A stretch of 64,000 bases of DNA from Advenella kashmirensis W13003 (GCF_000506985.1 NZ_KI650979.1:1-64000); one strand, 5' to 3'; positions 8,172 through 19,108 are shown, numbered from the stretch's first letter. The notes: generated by a model not told the origin, from the letters alone. Translations and numbers: made by a program.

Positions 8172-11100
8172 CTAATTGAATTTTACTGGAAGCAACACCA
8201 CCTTTCCGGTGGTCGGTTCCACACCAAAAATAGCTCGATTGATTGAGTTACCTCTATGCACCTTTTGTGCGTTCTTCACATAGGGCAAATCTTGAGGCAA
8301 CTTATTCAATGTCCTACTAATCCAGGTATTGTCAAGTTGGATCACATCCCCCTCTTTCCCCGATCTCCCCAACTGAATCGTATGATTCTTCCGAATCGGT
8401 TTCACCTCAAGGGCAAGTATCGAACCGTCCTTGCCGACTGCAAGCACATCAAACCCATTGTTTGACCCATATTTTCCAGGATAAATTGTATAACCTTCGC
8501 GCTTGAGCAGGTTTTCTGCCAATTGCTCTTTCAAGCGGCCATTCTTATCTTCTCCATTTTGGATGCGCTGGATCAATGACTTATCCTCAGCTCTAAGATT
8601 GTCATAGTACTGCTTGTTGTTTTCATAATGCGTCTTGCTGATATGGCCCGTCGCTGTCGGCGCTGCGCCGTTTTTGTTGGTCGCTGTCAGCAATGCATTG
8701 ATCGTTACTGGCTTTTGGCCGGCAAGCTTTTCCGCCTGCTGGATGCGATTCTCCTGAATCTTCTGGCGTGCCGCCTCCAGCCCACGCAGCTCATCGGCGC
8801 TGATCCCTCGGCCTTTGAGGATGTGTTTTCCAGGATTAACCTGAATCAGCGAAAGCGCTGCGTCAATCCGTTCAATCGGATCATCGCTTAGCAACCCCTG
8901 TCTGATATTTTCAGGCGCAGCCAGGATGCCTTTGACGACGTTGTCGGCCAGTTTGTCGAGTTCGCCATTTTTGATCGCACTCGCCACTTCGGTCAATTGA
9001 GTGACCACACCCGTAAGCCGACCGGCTCCGGTGTAGCTGGATAAAATCTCAATATGCTTCAGTAACTTCTGGGCAGATTCGACCCCTTGTGGGCTGTTAT
9101 CTACCCGGCCATATCCTTTATGCCGAACAATTTGCGTGCCGGTGGTCTGTGCATGCAGCAGCCGCTCCATCAACCGCGGGTCGTTGCTGTCGTCGGCCAG
9201 CGCCTTGTTCAGCTCTTTTGTGCCGGCAAGATAGTCAGCCTTCAGCTGATTGCATGACTCGCCTTTGCAGTTGATCAGCTCTTTGTCATGGACCTGGCTG
9301 ACCAGCATGGCCAGCTCCAGAACATTGTTTTCGCATGCCTGATTGCCATGGCACTCGCGCAACTGATTGGCAAACCGCTTGACCTCGTCATGCTTCAGGT
9401 AGTTGTTCAGCGTGGCGTTATGGGCTGTTGCAACGCCGGCGACTGCTCCGCCGTGGCCTGTGGCGCCACCGGCCGCTGCACCCGCGATGTTGCTGCCAAG
9501 TCCCACCAACGCATCGCGCAAGCCTTTCGGGATATCGGTGCGCCTGAGCGCCTTGTCGATGGCGGGTGCGCTCAGTTGGCTCACCGCTGCGCCCGCCGCG
9601 CCCGCAACATTGCCTGTCAGTCCGCCGACGACGGTGTGAGCAATAATCCTGCCCGCGCCACCTTCTCCCCAGGTCTCGTTGATGCTGGCCGCTTGCGCCA
9701 ATAGTCGGTCGCGCTGTACCGCATCAGTGGTATTGAGCGCCTGGCGCTGCAGCGCAGCCGCTTCCATCAGCCGGCTGTCGGCATAGTCGCCAATGAGCTT
9801 GCTGGCCCGCATGCCGAATTCTTTGGTAATGGCAACCTGGGCGGCTATTTCCTTCTGTACTTCTTCTGCATCGAAGATTTTTTGCAGTCCCGTCTGTTTG
9901 TCACCGGCGCGAACATCCGTGTGACCCGCAATGCCGCTGATGCCGGCGCGGCTGACGCTCGATGCCGAGCCACTCTTGTTGCCGATACCCGCACCACCAC
10001 CAAATGGAGAACTTGCCCCAGGTGAATAGCCACCGCCTAAACTTACAGAGGTGGCATGAAACTCTGCGTGGTTATCCATATCCTGAATTGACAGACTGCC
10101 GGTGCTGAAGTGGTTGGCACCTGTCTGGACGGCGGGGTCGGTACTGCTGATCACGGCACCTATGAGTGCGGTATGTCCGCCAACCTTGACGTCAAAACCC
10201 TGGTCGCCTGCGATCAGGCCGGTCTGCTCGCCCACGCTAACAAAATCACTCTTGATTTTCTGCATGCCGACCTGCGCCGACCCACTGGCGCCATAACCAA
10301 TGGTAACGCTACCTGCCGCGCTCTTTTGATCGCTTTTGTAGGTTTCGGTATCTTGCGGGCTTTCCATGACCAGGTCGCCGCCCACGTTGGCGCGGATATG
10401 CGGTGCGGTCACTGTCGCGCCTTGCAAGGTTGTGTCCTTGCCCGACTCCAGGGTAATTTCCCGCTGGGCATTCAGGCGGGTATTGTTGTGTATCTGGGCA
10501 TCGCCATTTTCCTTGCCGCGTCCGATTGAGCCTGACAGGCGTATACCAAATGCAGCACTGCCGTTTTCATACCCAATGGCAACACCCACCGCGCCGCTGC
10601 TGCTTTGATTGCGGCCCCGGACGCTTTCGGTATCAACGGTGGAGCCCAATACGATATCCCGTCCGGCGGCAATTTGTAGGTCGCCACCGGCAGACACATT
10701 GCTGCCCTTGATATGAACATCACTGTCGTCGGCACCGCTGGCCTGGATGCGGATGTCTTTTCCGGCCTGCAACAGGCTGCCGTGATGGGTTTGCTGTTCG
10801 ACGACGCGCTCGCTTTTACTGCTGCTGCCACCCACCAAGATGCTGAGAACGGCGCCGGCGGTACCGCTACCGCCTTTGCCAGCGGCGGCGGACTGCAATG
10901 AAGCAGCAGTACTCTGCAGGCCGGAAACCGCATCGCCCACAGACATAATGTCATTGAGCGTCGCCAACGCTTTCATGCGCGAGCTTTTTGTCTGGCTGGC
11001 TTTTTTGCCAATTTCAAGCTGCGAGACAGCCTGCACGGCATCGATCACGGCAGATTCCACGGACACCGTGACCCCGCTTTGCGAGAAGCTATGAGTTTCT

Positions 11101-14100
11101 TTGCTGTACCGATGATCGGTGTCGGCGTCGATGTTGACCTTGCTGCCATTGAGCGCGATGTTGCCTGCTGCGACCAGATCGGTTCCGTTCAGGGCCAATT
11201 GCTCTTCCGCCTTCAGGGAGACATCCCCCTCCAGACTGCCAATCGTGCTGCGCGACTGGCTCTGCAGGGTATGACGTTCATCATAGGCGTCGCTGCGGCG
11301 CTGGCTGCCGAAGGTCACACCAAACTTACCGCCCGAGAGGATGCCGCTCTTGCGCGTTGTGTATTCCTCTTTTTTTGAATGCCTTGTGGTTTCCGGCGCC
11401 ACAGTCAGGTTGTTGCCGGCGGACATCTGCACGTCCCGATCGCCTACGACATTGCTGGCGGTCATTTTTATGTTGTTGCCCGCCTGCAACCGCACATTCT
11501 GGCCGCTGAGTTCACTGGCAAGGGTGTATTCGTCATGACGCTCAACGTGTGACGATTTGGTTACGCTCTTGAAAAAGCCACGGTGCTTATAATAGGTGTC
11601 GCGCACGCTGTGCTCTTGCGCCCGTCCGGCCTCAATAGTCAGATCGTGCTCTGCGGCAGCACTGAACTCTCCCTTGTCGCTCTGCACGTTGGCATTGCGC
11701 AAGGTGGTATCCCTGGCCTGCAGCGCAATATCACCGGCGGTTTTGACCAGGGTACCGACTTCGGTTGAGACGGATCGGTTGTCCCGATTGCGGGAATCGA
11801 ACTCTGTATCCGAAACGTAGCCGGTCGTCACCGTTCCCATGGTGAGCGCATTGCCGGCCTGGATACGGGTGCGGCTCTCCGGTGCATCGGCGCTGTTGGT
11901 GATTTTTGCTGCGTTCAGGCTGATATTATTTCCCGCCACCACGGACAACGTGCCGGCCGTGGATTTGCCGTCGAAATTTTGACCGCGCACGGAAACCTCG
12001 GCAACCCGGTCCATAACAGTGTTTTCGTAGTTCGTATTCCCGCGCCTATGGGTACTGCGGTCTGCCTGCGTGTGCTTGACAGTGCTTCCTATCCGAATGT
12101 CGTTTCCTGCGGAAAGGTTCAATTGCCGTTCTGCTTTGATGCTTGAGCCGATATTATCAATGTCGCTGCGCGCTTTCAGAGCAATGTCGGTGCCAGACAC
12201 TCGTGCACCGTTCAGGTTACGGATACTATCGGCATCCACTTTCAGCATTTTGTGCGCTGCCAAAGTGCCGGTATTATCAAGGCTTTTAGACAGCGTCAGA
12301 TCGACTTTGTCGGCCGAGACCAGTGTGCCTGTACCGCTCAGATCGCCCTTACCTACTCGGACATAGACCTGTGGAGCGAGAACCTTGGTGGTCGTCCCGT
12401 CAGGCAAGGTAACGGATTTTTCCACCAGCCAGACAATATCACTGGTCAATGCCTGCATTTGCTCTGCGGTCAGGGCAACGCCAGGACGCAGTTTGTGGGC
12501 TCGCGCAAAATCGACACCGCTTTGCATCAAAGTGCGGAACTGCCCAAGATCGGAATCCTGTCCGTTCAGAAAGCGCCTTCCGGTGAGCTGCCCGACTTGG
12601 TCGGCGACCATTCGCGCTTCATAGTAACCGTCACCCAAACGCTTGAGCGTATGAGTCGCCGAAACCTCGGCCGGGTTGCTCGGTACAAAGGTCAGGCCGG
12701 GACGTAGATTCTGATTCGGCTGGCTGCCGGACACCGTGTCACCGGGCCGCTGGCCTTCGTCTCCGGGTATGGTGGGTTTGTCAAGCAGACCCAGTTGTGC
12801 CAGCATGTAGTCTGATCCAATCCACTTTTCATAGTTGGCAAAGGCAGGATCGGTTTCAATCAATGGCCGATCGGGCGAACCTGGATTCAACTGGAACAGA
12901 CTGGCCTTAGGCACTTCCAGGTGCAGGTCCAGGGTACGGATAACCAGTTCTCCTTGTCCCACTTCCGGTTTCGGGCCGGACACGACTTGAATCGGAGCAC
13001 GCGGACCCGCTGCGCCAACACCGACCTGCTGCCCATTGTGATCCAAAACCGGGTCCACCGAAGTAGCACTAACCGGATTACCTGTGCCGATTTCGTAAGT
13101 CGTTGCGGGCAACGTGATATGACGTTCAATAACCGGGTTGTATGTCTCGTAGTCACTATAATGGTCCGAACTTCGATGCAGCTCGTGACGCCGTTTCGAG
13201 CCATCACGCACGAGCCGTTCGACCGCCGTGGTGTCATCGATATTGGTAAATTGCTTGACGCTACCTGTGAGCTGTCCGCCTACCAAAACGGTGCTCTTGT
13301 CATTCACAAACTTTGAACCTTCCAGCGCCAGGTTTCCACCCACATTCAGACGCCCGGGCGTGCTGCTGAGCACTTCGGAGCGGTAAAGCGTCTCATTGAA
13401 CGTGTAGATGTTGTAGTTGCCATGGAAAAGCTTGCGTACATGCCAGTTGTAACCCCGCAGAATGACATTGAGTTTTTCGTAGCTCGGATTGTCTGCCAGG
13501 TATTTTTTGAACGCTTCCGAAATGACCTTTTCACATCCACCATACCCGCATTTCTCAATATGTTGCTCTGGAATATTGGCAGACGGTGCAGGCAAACCCA
13601 ATATCGCCCAGATCGGATGATCAGGTGCGTAACCTAATATGTAATGCTCTGGGATGACCTCACCTGCATGAAACGGACTGCTATCTGGATAAACAAATCT
13701 CTTTTTATGCTCAATCGCCAACATCAGTTGATGCTGCCTTCCAATCCGCCCGTCGAGTCTGGCGAACTTCGGCTGCAGTGGGTTACCCCAAAATGACCAA
13801 GGATACTTGTCGTCATCCTCCGAAACCACCTTATTAAAGTCCCGTCCTCTCACCAATATCGCCTTATCCTCATTCGGCGGTTCACTGAACGTATCAGGCT
13901 GATACAGCGTCCGGTCCCGACGTGAGATGGTAACCAGACCCGTCCGATACCCCGGATTCAGGTTCTGGAACAACTGGGTATGAATAGCCCCATCGCTGGC
14001 AATATCAACACGCGAGGCGCTGTTGGTAAAGCGCTGCATGTTGCCGTCTACTTTGTTTTGCGCAGCCAGCCATCTGCCGAATACGGCCCAGCCGCCGCTA

Positions 14101-17060
14101 TAGATCAGCGAGCCGTCGTTGTTGTCCAGCGTGTCCGCACCAACGGCCAGGGTTCGACGTGCGGCAATAGTACCGGTCACGCGCGCACCGTCACGATCAA
14201 TCCCATTGTTCAGCAACTCGCCTGTTTGCAATGCAAGCTCTGTCCCGTAGATACGGCCGCCCGCGTTATGAATGCGCCCGGCATCAATTCGGGTGGCCTC
14301 GCCGTTTATTAACCCTTCGTTATAGAGCATGCCCGTTGCACTCACGCGGGTCTTGGGCGCGACAATGCGTGCCGCGGACGTATTGGTTATATTGGAAGCC
14401 GCTACAGAGAGGGATTCTGCTGCCTGCAGTGACCCGCTATTGGTGAGCGTACCCGTAACGTCAAGCCGAAGCGCTTTCGCTGCGGACAGCGTTGATGTAT
14501 TCGCATAATCGCCCGAGAGCAATAGATCGAAGCGCTGTCCGCCATAAAGCGTACCCGCACCGGATAGGCCGGAGAGGTTAAGCCAAAGCGTGTTGCCAGC
14601 GGTGATGGCGCCCTGTTCGTTATTCAGACGCAGGCCGGTCGCACGGTCATTGGCAGTCCTGTTGCGATCAACCAGCACAACGGAATTGACGGCGGAAACC
14701 GTGCCGGCACGGTTGTCGATCAAATCCGTGGCATTGATTTTCAGCGAATCGCTGGCCAATATGCTGCCGCCCTGGTTATTCACGACAGAAGCGTTCACCA
14801 GCACATTGCGCCCTTCGATCCCTTTGGGCGCACTGTTCTCCTGACCGGACTGGGCCGCAGGCGTTTTGGTATTCTGGTTGTTCAGTTCGTTGGCCGTCAT
14901 CGTGACATCTTTGGCCGAGCGCAAGGCGCCGCCTTCGTTGTCCAACTTGCCGGCAACACTGGCGGTAAGATGACCGAGGGACTCAATGCGCCCGCCACGA
15001 TTTGAGACGGTAGCGGCATGCAAGGCAATGTCATTGCTGCTGGTGACGACACCACTGTTGTTGTCCAGGGTGTGTGCGTCAATCATGATCGGCTTTTCCG
15101 CCGAGATCAGGCCGTTAAGGTTGCTGAGTACGCCATTGGCGTCGCCGCGGTTGCTGTCATTTTGTGTAGTGGTCAGTGTGGCATTGATTGCTCCACCGGC
15201 ACGGATGATGCCATCGGTATTGTTCACCCCGCCTGCGGCGAGCGTGATGGACTGTCCGCTCAGAATCTTGCCACCGGTGTTGTTTACCTGACCTGCCGTC
15301 CCGAGCGTCAGCCCGGCAGCAGTCTTGATTTGTCCTGCAGCATTGGACAATGTCCCGGTCTTCAACGTGAATGCATTCTGACTTGCAAGCAGGCCATGAT
15401 CGTTGTCCAGATGTCCGGCGCGCACGGTCAGTCCTGCTGCGTCCTTGCCCGCAATGATGACGCCTTTTCCGTTCATCAATTGGTCTGCGGCTACGGCCGC
15501 AGCGCCCTGGCCACTGTATTCGATCCGTCCCGCCCGGTTATCCAGCGTGCCCATTTTCATGGAGAACGCATGACTTTGAGTGGCGATCAGGCCCTCTTGG
15601 TTTTCCACGCGGTTTGCGACCGAGATGCTGGCAGCGACTGGACCGACCTGAATGACGCTGCCCTTGCGATTGGATAGTTGGTCCGCACTTAATGTCAGAC
15701 TACCCGCTTCAATACGTCCTTCATCATTGAGCAGACCCGTCGACGAGACGAGACTCACGCTCTTGCCTTTGACGCGAGCGCCCTGCAGCGCCAGCGGGCC
15801 AGTGTGGGTCTGCATCTGGATGGTATTGGATTGCACGTCGGCGCGTTCGGCCCGAATTTCACCGGCAGACACGATCAGACCGTTGCCCGACAATGCGCGC
15901 CCATGCACTGTCGCCGCCCCCTGCGCTTTAATGTGGATGTTTCCGGACTGGATTTCTCCAGTCGAATCCACACCGGCGGCAGTGAGAGACCCCGACTCCA
16001 GGGTGACGCCACCGCGTTTACCCGTCGACTGAAGATGCAGGTCCTGTCCGGCGATCAGCGTACCGGCACTGCGCAATTGCGCTGCGCTGCTTATCGAGAG
16101 CGAGTCTTTTGCGTAGATTTGACCGCCGTTATCAATCGCGTTTGCATCCACGCGCAGGCTCTGATCAGCCCGTATCTGGCCCGTATTGGCAAGTTTGCCT
16201 GAAGCCGATAGCGTCAGCGCGCCACTTGTGCCAATTTCACCGGCTTGATGGACCCCTACCCCTTTTTCCGTGGCAAGCAGATTGATCTGACCTGCATACA
16301 GGCCTCCCAGCCGGGCAACATCGATTGCGGCGCGTGGTGCTTTCGTGCTGGCGGCATCGACGGCCAGCGGCGTGACCGCGCCTGTTTGCTGATGAACCGC
16401 ATTGATCCCAGTCGTGACATCCAGTTTATTGGCCCACACCTTGCCTTTGACCTGCACGGCCCGTGCCAGAACCTGGGTGTATGACGTATTGGACGTATCC
16501 ATTCCGTCCAGCGTCACCGTCCCGTCACGCACTACAAAATTTTCCAGTACGCCCGACGCAGGATTGAGTTCGGCACGGCCTGTGCCCAGCGTGACCCGAT
16601 CGGCATTGATGAACCCGCAGCCTTCGCACGTAATACCGGCTGGGTTGGCCACCACCACTTGCGCCCGTTGTCCTGCCACCTCCAGGTGCCCTCGCAGCAG
16701 GCTGGGGTTGACGGACTGAACCTGATTCACAATTACATTGGCAGATTGCCCTTTGAGCAAGGGGTTGCCAGCTATCCAGCCTGCCAGTTGGGTTTGCGTG
16801 TTGTCGGTCGCGTTGTTCAGAATGGCGCCGTTTCTTTGCACGTCAAACTGGCTGTAGTTATTCAGCGATACACCTGCCTGATTAGGCTGCTGGATATTGA
16901 CCTGCGGCAAACCATTGGCGGTTTGTACGACCTGTGGCCGGGTTGTCTCGGGCATCGCCGCGTTCGGAACGATCTGCGCCAGTGCTGGCATCCCGCTGAT
17001 CAATGAGCCTGCCACCAAAATCCGGCTGATGCCGGACACCCGTTTTGTGATCGAATTCAT
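8172..17060 (-). CDS. Giant two-partner secretion exoprotein (TpsA/FhaB/CdiA-like) with nuclease tip
   Basis: A 2,962-residue secreted exoprotein. A signal peptide (about 1-30) is followed by the TPS secretion domain (to about residue 250) with NPSL and NPAGI motifs. Long haemagglutinin beta-helix repeats follow (many LDNxxG and VNNTGG-type units), then a haemagglutinin/DUF637-like part, and a pretoxin segment with paired cysteines (RECHGNQACENN). The last ~157 residues (DNA 8172-8645) form a different domain with GFDVLAV and LALEVK, fitting the D..ExK site of PD-(D/E)XK nucleases (D2871, E2885, K2887). Start 17060 is chosen because AAGGA lies nine bases ahead; the frame also opens at a TTG (17099) overlapping the tpsB stop. 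The role is likely contact-dependent growth inhibition and/or adhesion. Confidence 0.9.
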   Translation of the reverse strand: MNSITKRVSGISRILVAGSLISGMPALAQIVPNAAMPETTRPQVVQTANGLPQVNIQQPNQAGVSLNNYSQFDVQRNGAILNNATDNTQTQLAGWIAGNPLLKGQSANVIVNQVQSVNPSLLRGHLEVAGQRAQVVVANPAGITCEGCGFINADRVTLGTGRAELNPASGVLENFVVRDGTVTLDGMDTSNTSYTQVLARAVQVKGKVWANKLDVTTGINAVHQQTGAVTPLAVDAASTKAPRAAIDVARLGGLYAGQINLLATEKGVGVHQAGEIGTSGALTLSASGKLANTGQIRADQSLRVDANAIDNGGQIYAKDSLSISSAAQLRSAGTLIAGQDLHLQSTGKRGGVTLESGSLTAAGVDSTGEIQSGNIHIKAQGAATVHGRALSGNGLIVSAGEIRAERADVQSNTIQMQTHTGPLALQGARVKGKSVSLVSSTGLLNDEGRIEAGSLTLSADQLSNRKGSVIQVGPVAASISVANRVENQEGLIATQSHAFSMKMGTLDNRAGRIEYSGQGAAAVAADQLMNGKGVIIAGKDAAGLTVRAGHLDNDHGLLASQNAFTLKTGTLSNAAGQIKTAAGLTLGTAGQVNNTGGKILSGQSITLAAGGVNNTDGIIRAGGAINATLTTTQNDSNRGDANGVLSNLNGLISAEKPIMIDAHTLDNNSGVVTSSNDIALHAATVSNRGGRIESLGHLTASVAGKLDNEGGALRSAKDVTMTANELNNQNTKTPAAQSGQENSAPKGIEGRNVLVNASVVNNQGGSILASDSLKINATDLIDNRAGTVSAVNSVVLVDRNRTANDRATGLRLNNEQGAITAGNTLWLNLSGLSGAGTLYGGQRFDLLLSGDYANTSTLSAAKALRLDVTGTLTNSGSLQAAESLSVAASNITNTSAARIVAPKTRVSATGMLYNEGLINGEATRIDAGRIHNAGGRIYGTELALQTGELLNNGIDRDGARVTGTIAARRTLAVGADTLDNNDGSLIYSGGWAVFGRWLAAQNKVDGNMQRFTNSASRVDIASDGAIHTQLFQNLNPGYRTGLVTISRRDRTLYQPDTFSEPPNEDKAILVRGRDFNKVVSEDDDKYPWSFWGNPLQPKFARLDGRIGRQHQLMLAIEHKKRFVYPDSSPFHAGEVIPEHYILGYAPDHPIWAILGLPAPSANIPEQHIEKCGYGGCEKVISEAFKKYLADNPSYEKLNVILRGYNWHVRKLFHGNYNIYTFNETLYRSEVLSSTPGRLNVGGNLALEGSKFVNDKSTVLVGGQLTGSVKQFTNIDDTTAVERLVRDGSKRRHELHRSSDHYSDYETYNPVIERHITLPATTYEIGTGNPVSATSVDPVLDHNGQQVGVGAAGPRAPIQVVSGPKPEVGQGELVIRTLDLHLEVPKASLFQLNPGSPDRPLIETDPAFANYEKWIGSDYMLAQLGLLDKPTIPGDEGQRPGDTVSGSQPNQNLRPGLTFVPSNPAEVSATHTLKRLGDGYYEARMVADQVGQLTGRRFLNGQDSDLGQFRTLMQSGVDFARAHKLRPGVALTAEQMQALTSDIVWLVEKSVTLPDGTTTKVLAPQVYVRVGKGDLSGTGTLVSADKVDLTLSKSLDNTGTLAAHKMLKVDADSIRNLNGARVSGTDIALKARSDIDNIGSSIKAERQLNLSAGNDIRIGSTVKHTQADRSTHRRGNTNYENTVMDRVAEVSVRGQNFDGKSTAGTLSVVAGNNISLNAAKITNSADAPESRTRIQAGNALTMGTVTTGYVSDTEFDSRNRDNRSVSTEVGTLVKTAGDIALQARDTTLRNANVQSDKGEFSAAAEHDLTIEAGRAQEHSVRDTYYKHRGFFKSVTKSSHVERHDEYTLASELSGQNVRLQAGNNIKMTASNVVGDRDVQMSAGNNLTVAPETTRHSKKEEYTTRKSGILSGGKFGVTFGSQRRSDAYDERHTLQSQSRSTIGSLEGDVSLKAEEQLALNGTDLVAAGNIALNGSKVNIDADTDHRYSKETHSFSQSGVTVSVESAVIDAVQAVSQLEIGKKASQTKSSRMKALATLNDIMSVGDAVSGLQSTAASLQSAAAGKGGSGTAGAVLSILVGGSSSKSERVVEQQTHHGSLLQAGKDIRIQASGADDSDVHIKGSNVSAGGDLQIAAGRDIVLGSTVDTESVRGRNQSSSGAVGVAIGYENGSAAFGIRLSGSIGRGKENGDAQIHNNTRLNAQREITLESGKDTTLQGATVTAPHIRANVGGDLVMESPQDTETYKSDQKSAAGSVTIGYGASGSAQVGMQKIKSDFVSVGEQTGLIAGDQGFDVKVGGHTALIGAVISSTDPAVQTGANHFSTGSLSIQDMDNHAEFHATSVSLGGGYSPGASSPFGGGAGIGNKSGSASSVSRAGISGIAGHTDVRAGDKQTGLQKIFDAEEVQKEIAAQVAITKEFGMRASKLIGDYADSRLMEAAALQRQALNTTDAVQRDRLLAQAASINETWGEGGAGRIIAHTVVGGLTGNVAGAAGAAVSQLSAPAIDKALRRTDIPKGLRDALVGLGSNIAGAAAGGATGHGGAVAGVATAHNATLNNYLKHDEVKRFANQLRECHGNQACENNVLELAMLVSQVHDKELINCKGESCNQLKADYLAGTKELNKALADDSNDPRLMERLLHAQTTGTQIVRHKGYGRVDNSPQGVESAQKLLKHIEILSSYTGAGRLTGVVTQLTEVASAIKNGELDKLADNVVKGILAAPENIRQGLLSDDPIERIDAALSLIQVNPGKHILKGRGISADELRGLEAARQKIQENRIQQAEKLAGQKPVTINALLTATNKNGAAPTATGHISKTHYENNKQYYDNLRAEDKSLIQRIQNGEDKNGRLKEQLAENLLKREGYTIYPGKYGSNNGFDVLAVGKDGSILALEVKPIRKNHTIQLGRSGKEGDVIQLDNTWISRTLNKLPQDLPYVKNAQKVHRGNSINRAIFGVEPTTGKVVLLPVKFN

Positions 17061-17095
17061 GACATTAAATCCTTGTACTGCATTCTTTACTGCGT

Positions 17096-18874
17096 TCAAT
17101 AAGCAATGCTCATTGAAAAACCACTGGCGATGCGCGCGGTTTTGAACGTCTCCGGTTTATGCAACGGTTTTCCGGCAAACAATTCATAGTTAACGTATTT
17201 GCCTAACTGGCCACGGATGCCCAGCACGGCGCCCGCCAGGCTGTTTCCGGCCAGATACCGGCTGGCCGGTCCGCCCACCCTGCCGACGTCCAGCCCCAGA
17301 TACAGCTCCTGTCCAACCAGGACCCCGACCTGCAGCGGCATTGCCAGCTCATTGCGCCAGGCCCATCCGCGCTCGCCCATCAGCACCTGCTCACCGTCAA
17401 AGCCGCGCACGGTGTAACGACCGCCGATGGCAAACTGATCCAATGCCACCAGGCGCGTGCTGTTCCATTGCGCACGCAGCGTGCCGTAATAGCGAAACGC
17501 CTGTTGTCCTATGCGAAACGGCACGGCTAGTGAGAGGGAACCGGTAACCAGCCGAAAGCGAGAGGTGCCCTCGCCGGTTTGCTCTTCAGGCGCAGCCATG
17601 GCCCCGCGGGCACCCGTGCCACGCCGATAGGCCACTGCCACATCAAGCGTGGCACGGCTCAGGTACTCACGATGATTCAGTCCCAGTTCCCACCCGGCGG
17701 TACGACGTCGCTGCAACTCAAGCTCTGTGCCATCAATATAGTTATAGGAGCGCCGCTCCCATCCTTTTAAGTACATCTGGGTTTTGCGACGGTTGTCGCG
17801 CCAGACCACGCGCGAGAGCGTCAGGTCGGTGCTGCGGCTTTCGCCACTGTAGACGTAGGGTCTGATGCTGGCGGCAATCAGTTGGTGATAGCGAAACCGG
17901 TTTGTGTTGAAGGCCAGCTGCCAGTAGCCCCAGGGAATGGAATAATGAAATCCGCTACTGCCGGCGCGACGACGTTGGTTTTTGGTGTTGCCCAGGGTAC
18001 GGCTGTCGCTCACATAAAAAATATCGTTCAGTGTGAAAATATGATCGGCTGCGACTGTCAATGCAGCCTGATATTTGCCGGTCGCTTTGTTGCCGGCATC
18101 ATCAACCGACGCAAACACCCGTAAGGGTTTGCTTTGATTCCAGTTGATCAACAACTCGCTTTGGCCCGGCAATTGGCCGGGTCCGATGTCGATGTCTGCT
18201 TGCACAGAGGGCAGGCGTCGCAGATTCTCCAGCCCCTGCTCCAGATCCCGCAAATTCAGGAAATCTCCATCAGAAATAGGGATGGCGTTCCAGAAATGCG
18301 CCCGAATATCCGAGGTATCGGTGCGCCGGAGTGCGCTGATCGTGCCTGGCACAACGGTCAGGGTCAGATTGCCGTTTGAGATATCCTGGGGTGCCACCAA
18401 TACACGGGTGGTAACGTAGCCTTGTTCGATGAGCAGATCCTGCAGGCGAACGGCCAGGGTTTGTATGCTTTGGGCGCCCAGGCACAGGCCGATAGGTGAG
18501 GCCAAACCACGTCCCCGATCTCGTCCCCCTGTGATGCTGGCCAATGTCGAGGCAAACCGATAGGCATGCTGACCGTCCAGCTGCACGTTGCGAATCTCAA
18601 AGCACGGCTTCTCGCCATGGACATAACTGCGCCGCCCTCCCAGCTGATCTGTGGCAGCGAGTTCGTTGAAAAGCCCGCTTTGCTGGTCAGGCGTCTGTTG
18701 CTCGCGATCGATGCGCGCCTGGTGCGCGCTCGCCTGCTGTTGCCGCTGGGCGTCCAGTTGTTCCAGACGCTGAGCAAATGAAAGAGAAGCAAAAAGAATT
18801 GAAAAAATGCCTGCCAAAACGACGGCAGGCAGAGGCTCGACAAAGAAACGAAATCGTTTGACTACAAAATACAT
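17096..18874 (-). CDS. Two-partner secretion outer-membrane transporter (TpsB, FhaC/ShlB/CdiB family)
   Basis: A 592-residue Omp85-superfamily protein that exports the adjacent exoprotein across the outer membrane. An N-terminal signal segment (about 15-34) is followed by a Gln/Arg-rich linker helix (about 35-65), POTRA_2-type domains (about 90-240, with CFEIRNVQLDG), and a 16-strand barrel. The barrel carries the conserved VRGFDGE motif near residue 470 and a C-terminal tyrosine as the final outer-membrane residue. It sits immediately upstream of tpsA on the same strand; its stop is 36 bp from the chosen tpsA start. This order, transporter then exoprotein then immunity, is that of cdiB-cdiA-cdiI loci of the Burkholderia type. 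Confidence 0.93.
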   Translation of the reverse strand: MYFVVKRFRFFVEPLPAVVLAGIFSILFASLSFAQRLEQLDAQRQQQASAHQARIDREQQTPDQQSGLFNELAATDQLGGRRSYVHGEKPCFEIRNVQLDGQHAYRFASTLASITGGRDRGRGLASPIGLCLGAQSIQTLAVRLQDLLIEQGYVTTRVLVAPQDISNGNLTLTVVPGTISALRRTDTSDIRAHFWNAIPISDGDFLNLRDLEQGLENLRRLPSVQADIDIGPGQLPGQSELLINWNQSKPLRVFASVDDAGNKATGKYQAALTVAADHIFTLNDIFYVSDSRTLGNTKNQRRRAGSSGFHYSIPWGYWQLAFNTNRFRYHQLIAASIRPYVYSGESRSTDLTLSRVVWRDNRRKTQMYLKGWERRSYNYIDGTELELQRRRTAGWELGLNHREYLSRATLDVAVAYRRGTGARGAMAAPEEQTGEGTSRFRLVTGSLSLAVPFRIGQQAFRYYGTLRAQWNSTRLVALDQFAIGGRYTVRGFDGEQVLMGERGWAWRNELAMPLQVGVLVGQELYLGLDVGRVGGPASRYLAGNSLAGAVLGIRGQLGKYVNYELFAGKPLHKPETFKTARIASGFSMSIAY

Positions 18875-19108
18875 GTTTCGAAATCAACGTGAGTATGCGC
18901 AGATTTCGAGAATTTATGCGAAAACACAAATTTTGTAATTTACCTGGATCAAGTTATGACGATTTAGTTGCCCTTTTCATTACGCTGTCGTCGTTTTTCT
19001 GCATACATTGAACATGATGGACCACGAGCGTGGAGCCCAAAGCGCATCGCCAATATGCATTCACAAATTCGACCCACACCAGTCACATCCGGCAATCCGG
19101 CCTATTGT

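Noticed and set aside
12887-13558. Antisense and out-of-frame frames inside the giant exoprotein gene
   Set aside because: The long TpsA frame is uninterrupted and fits the family; the other frames are shadows.
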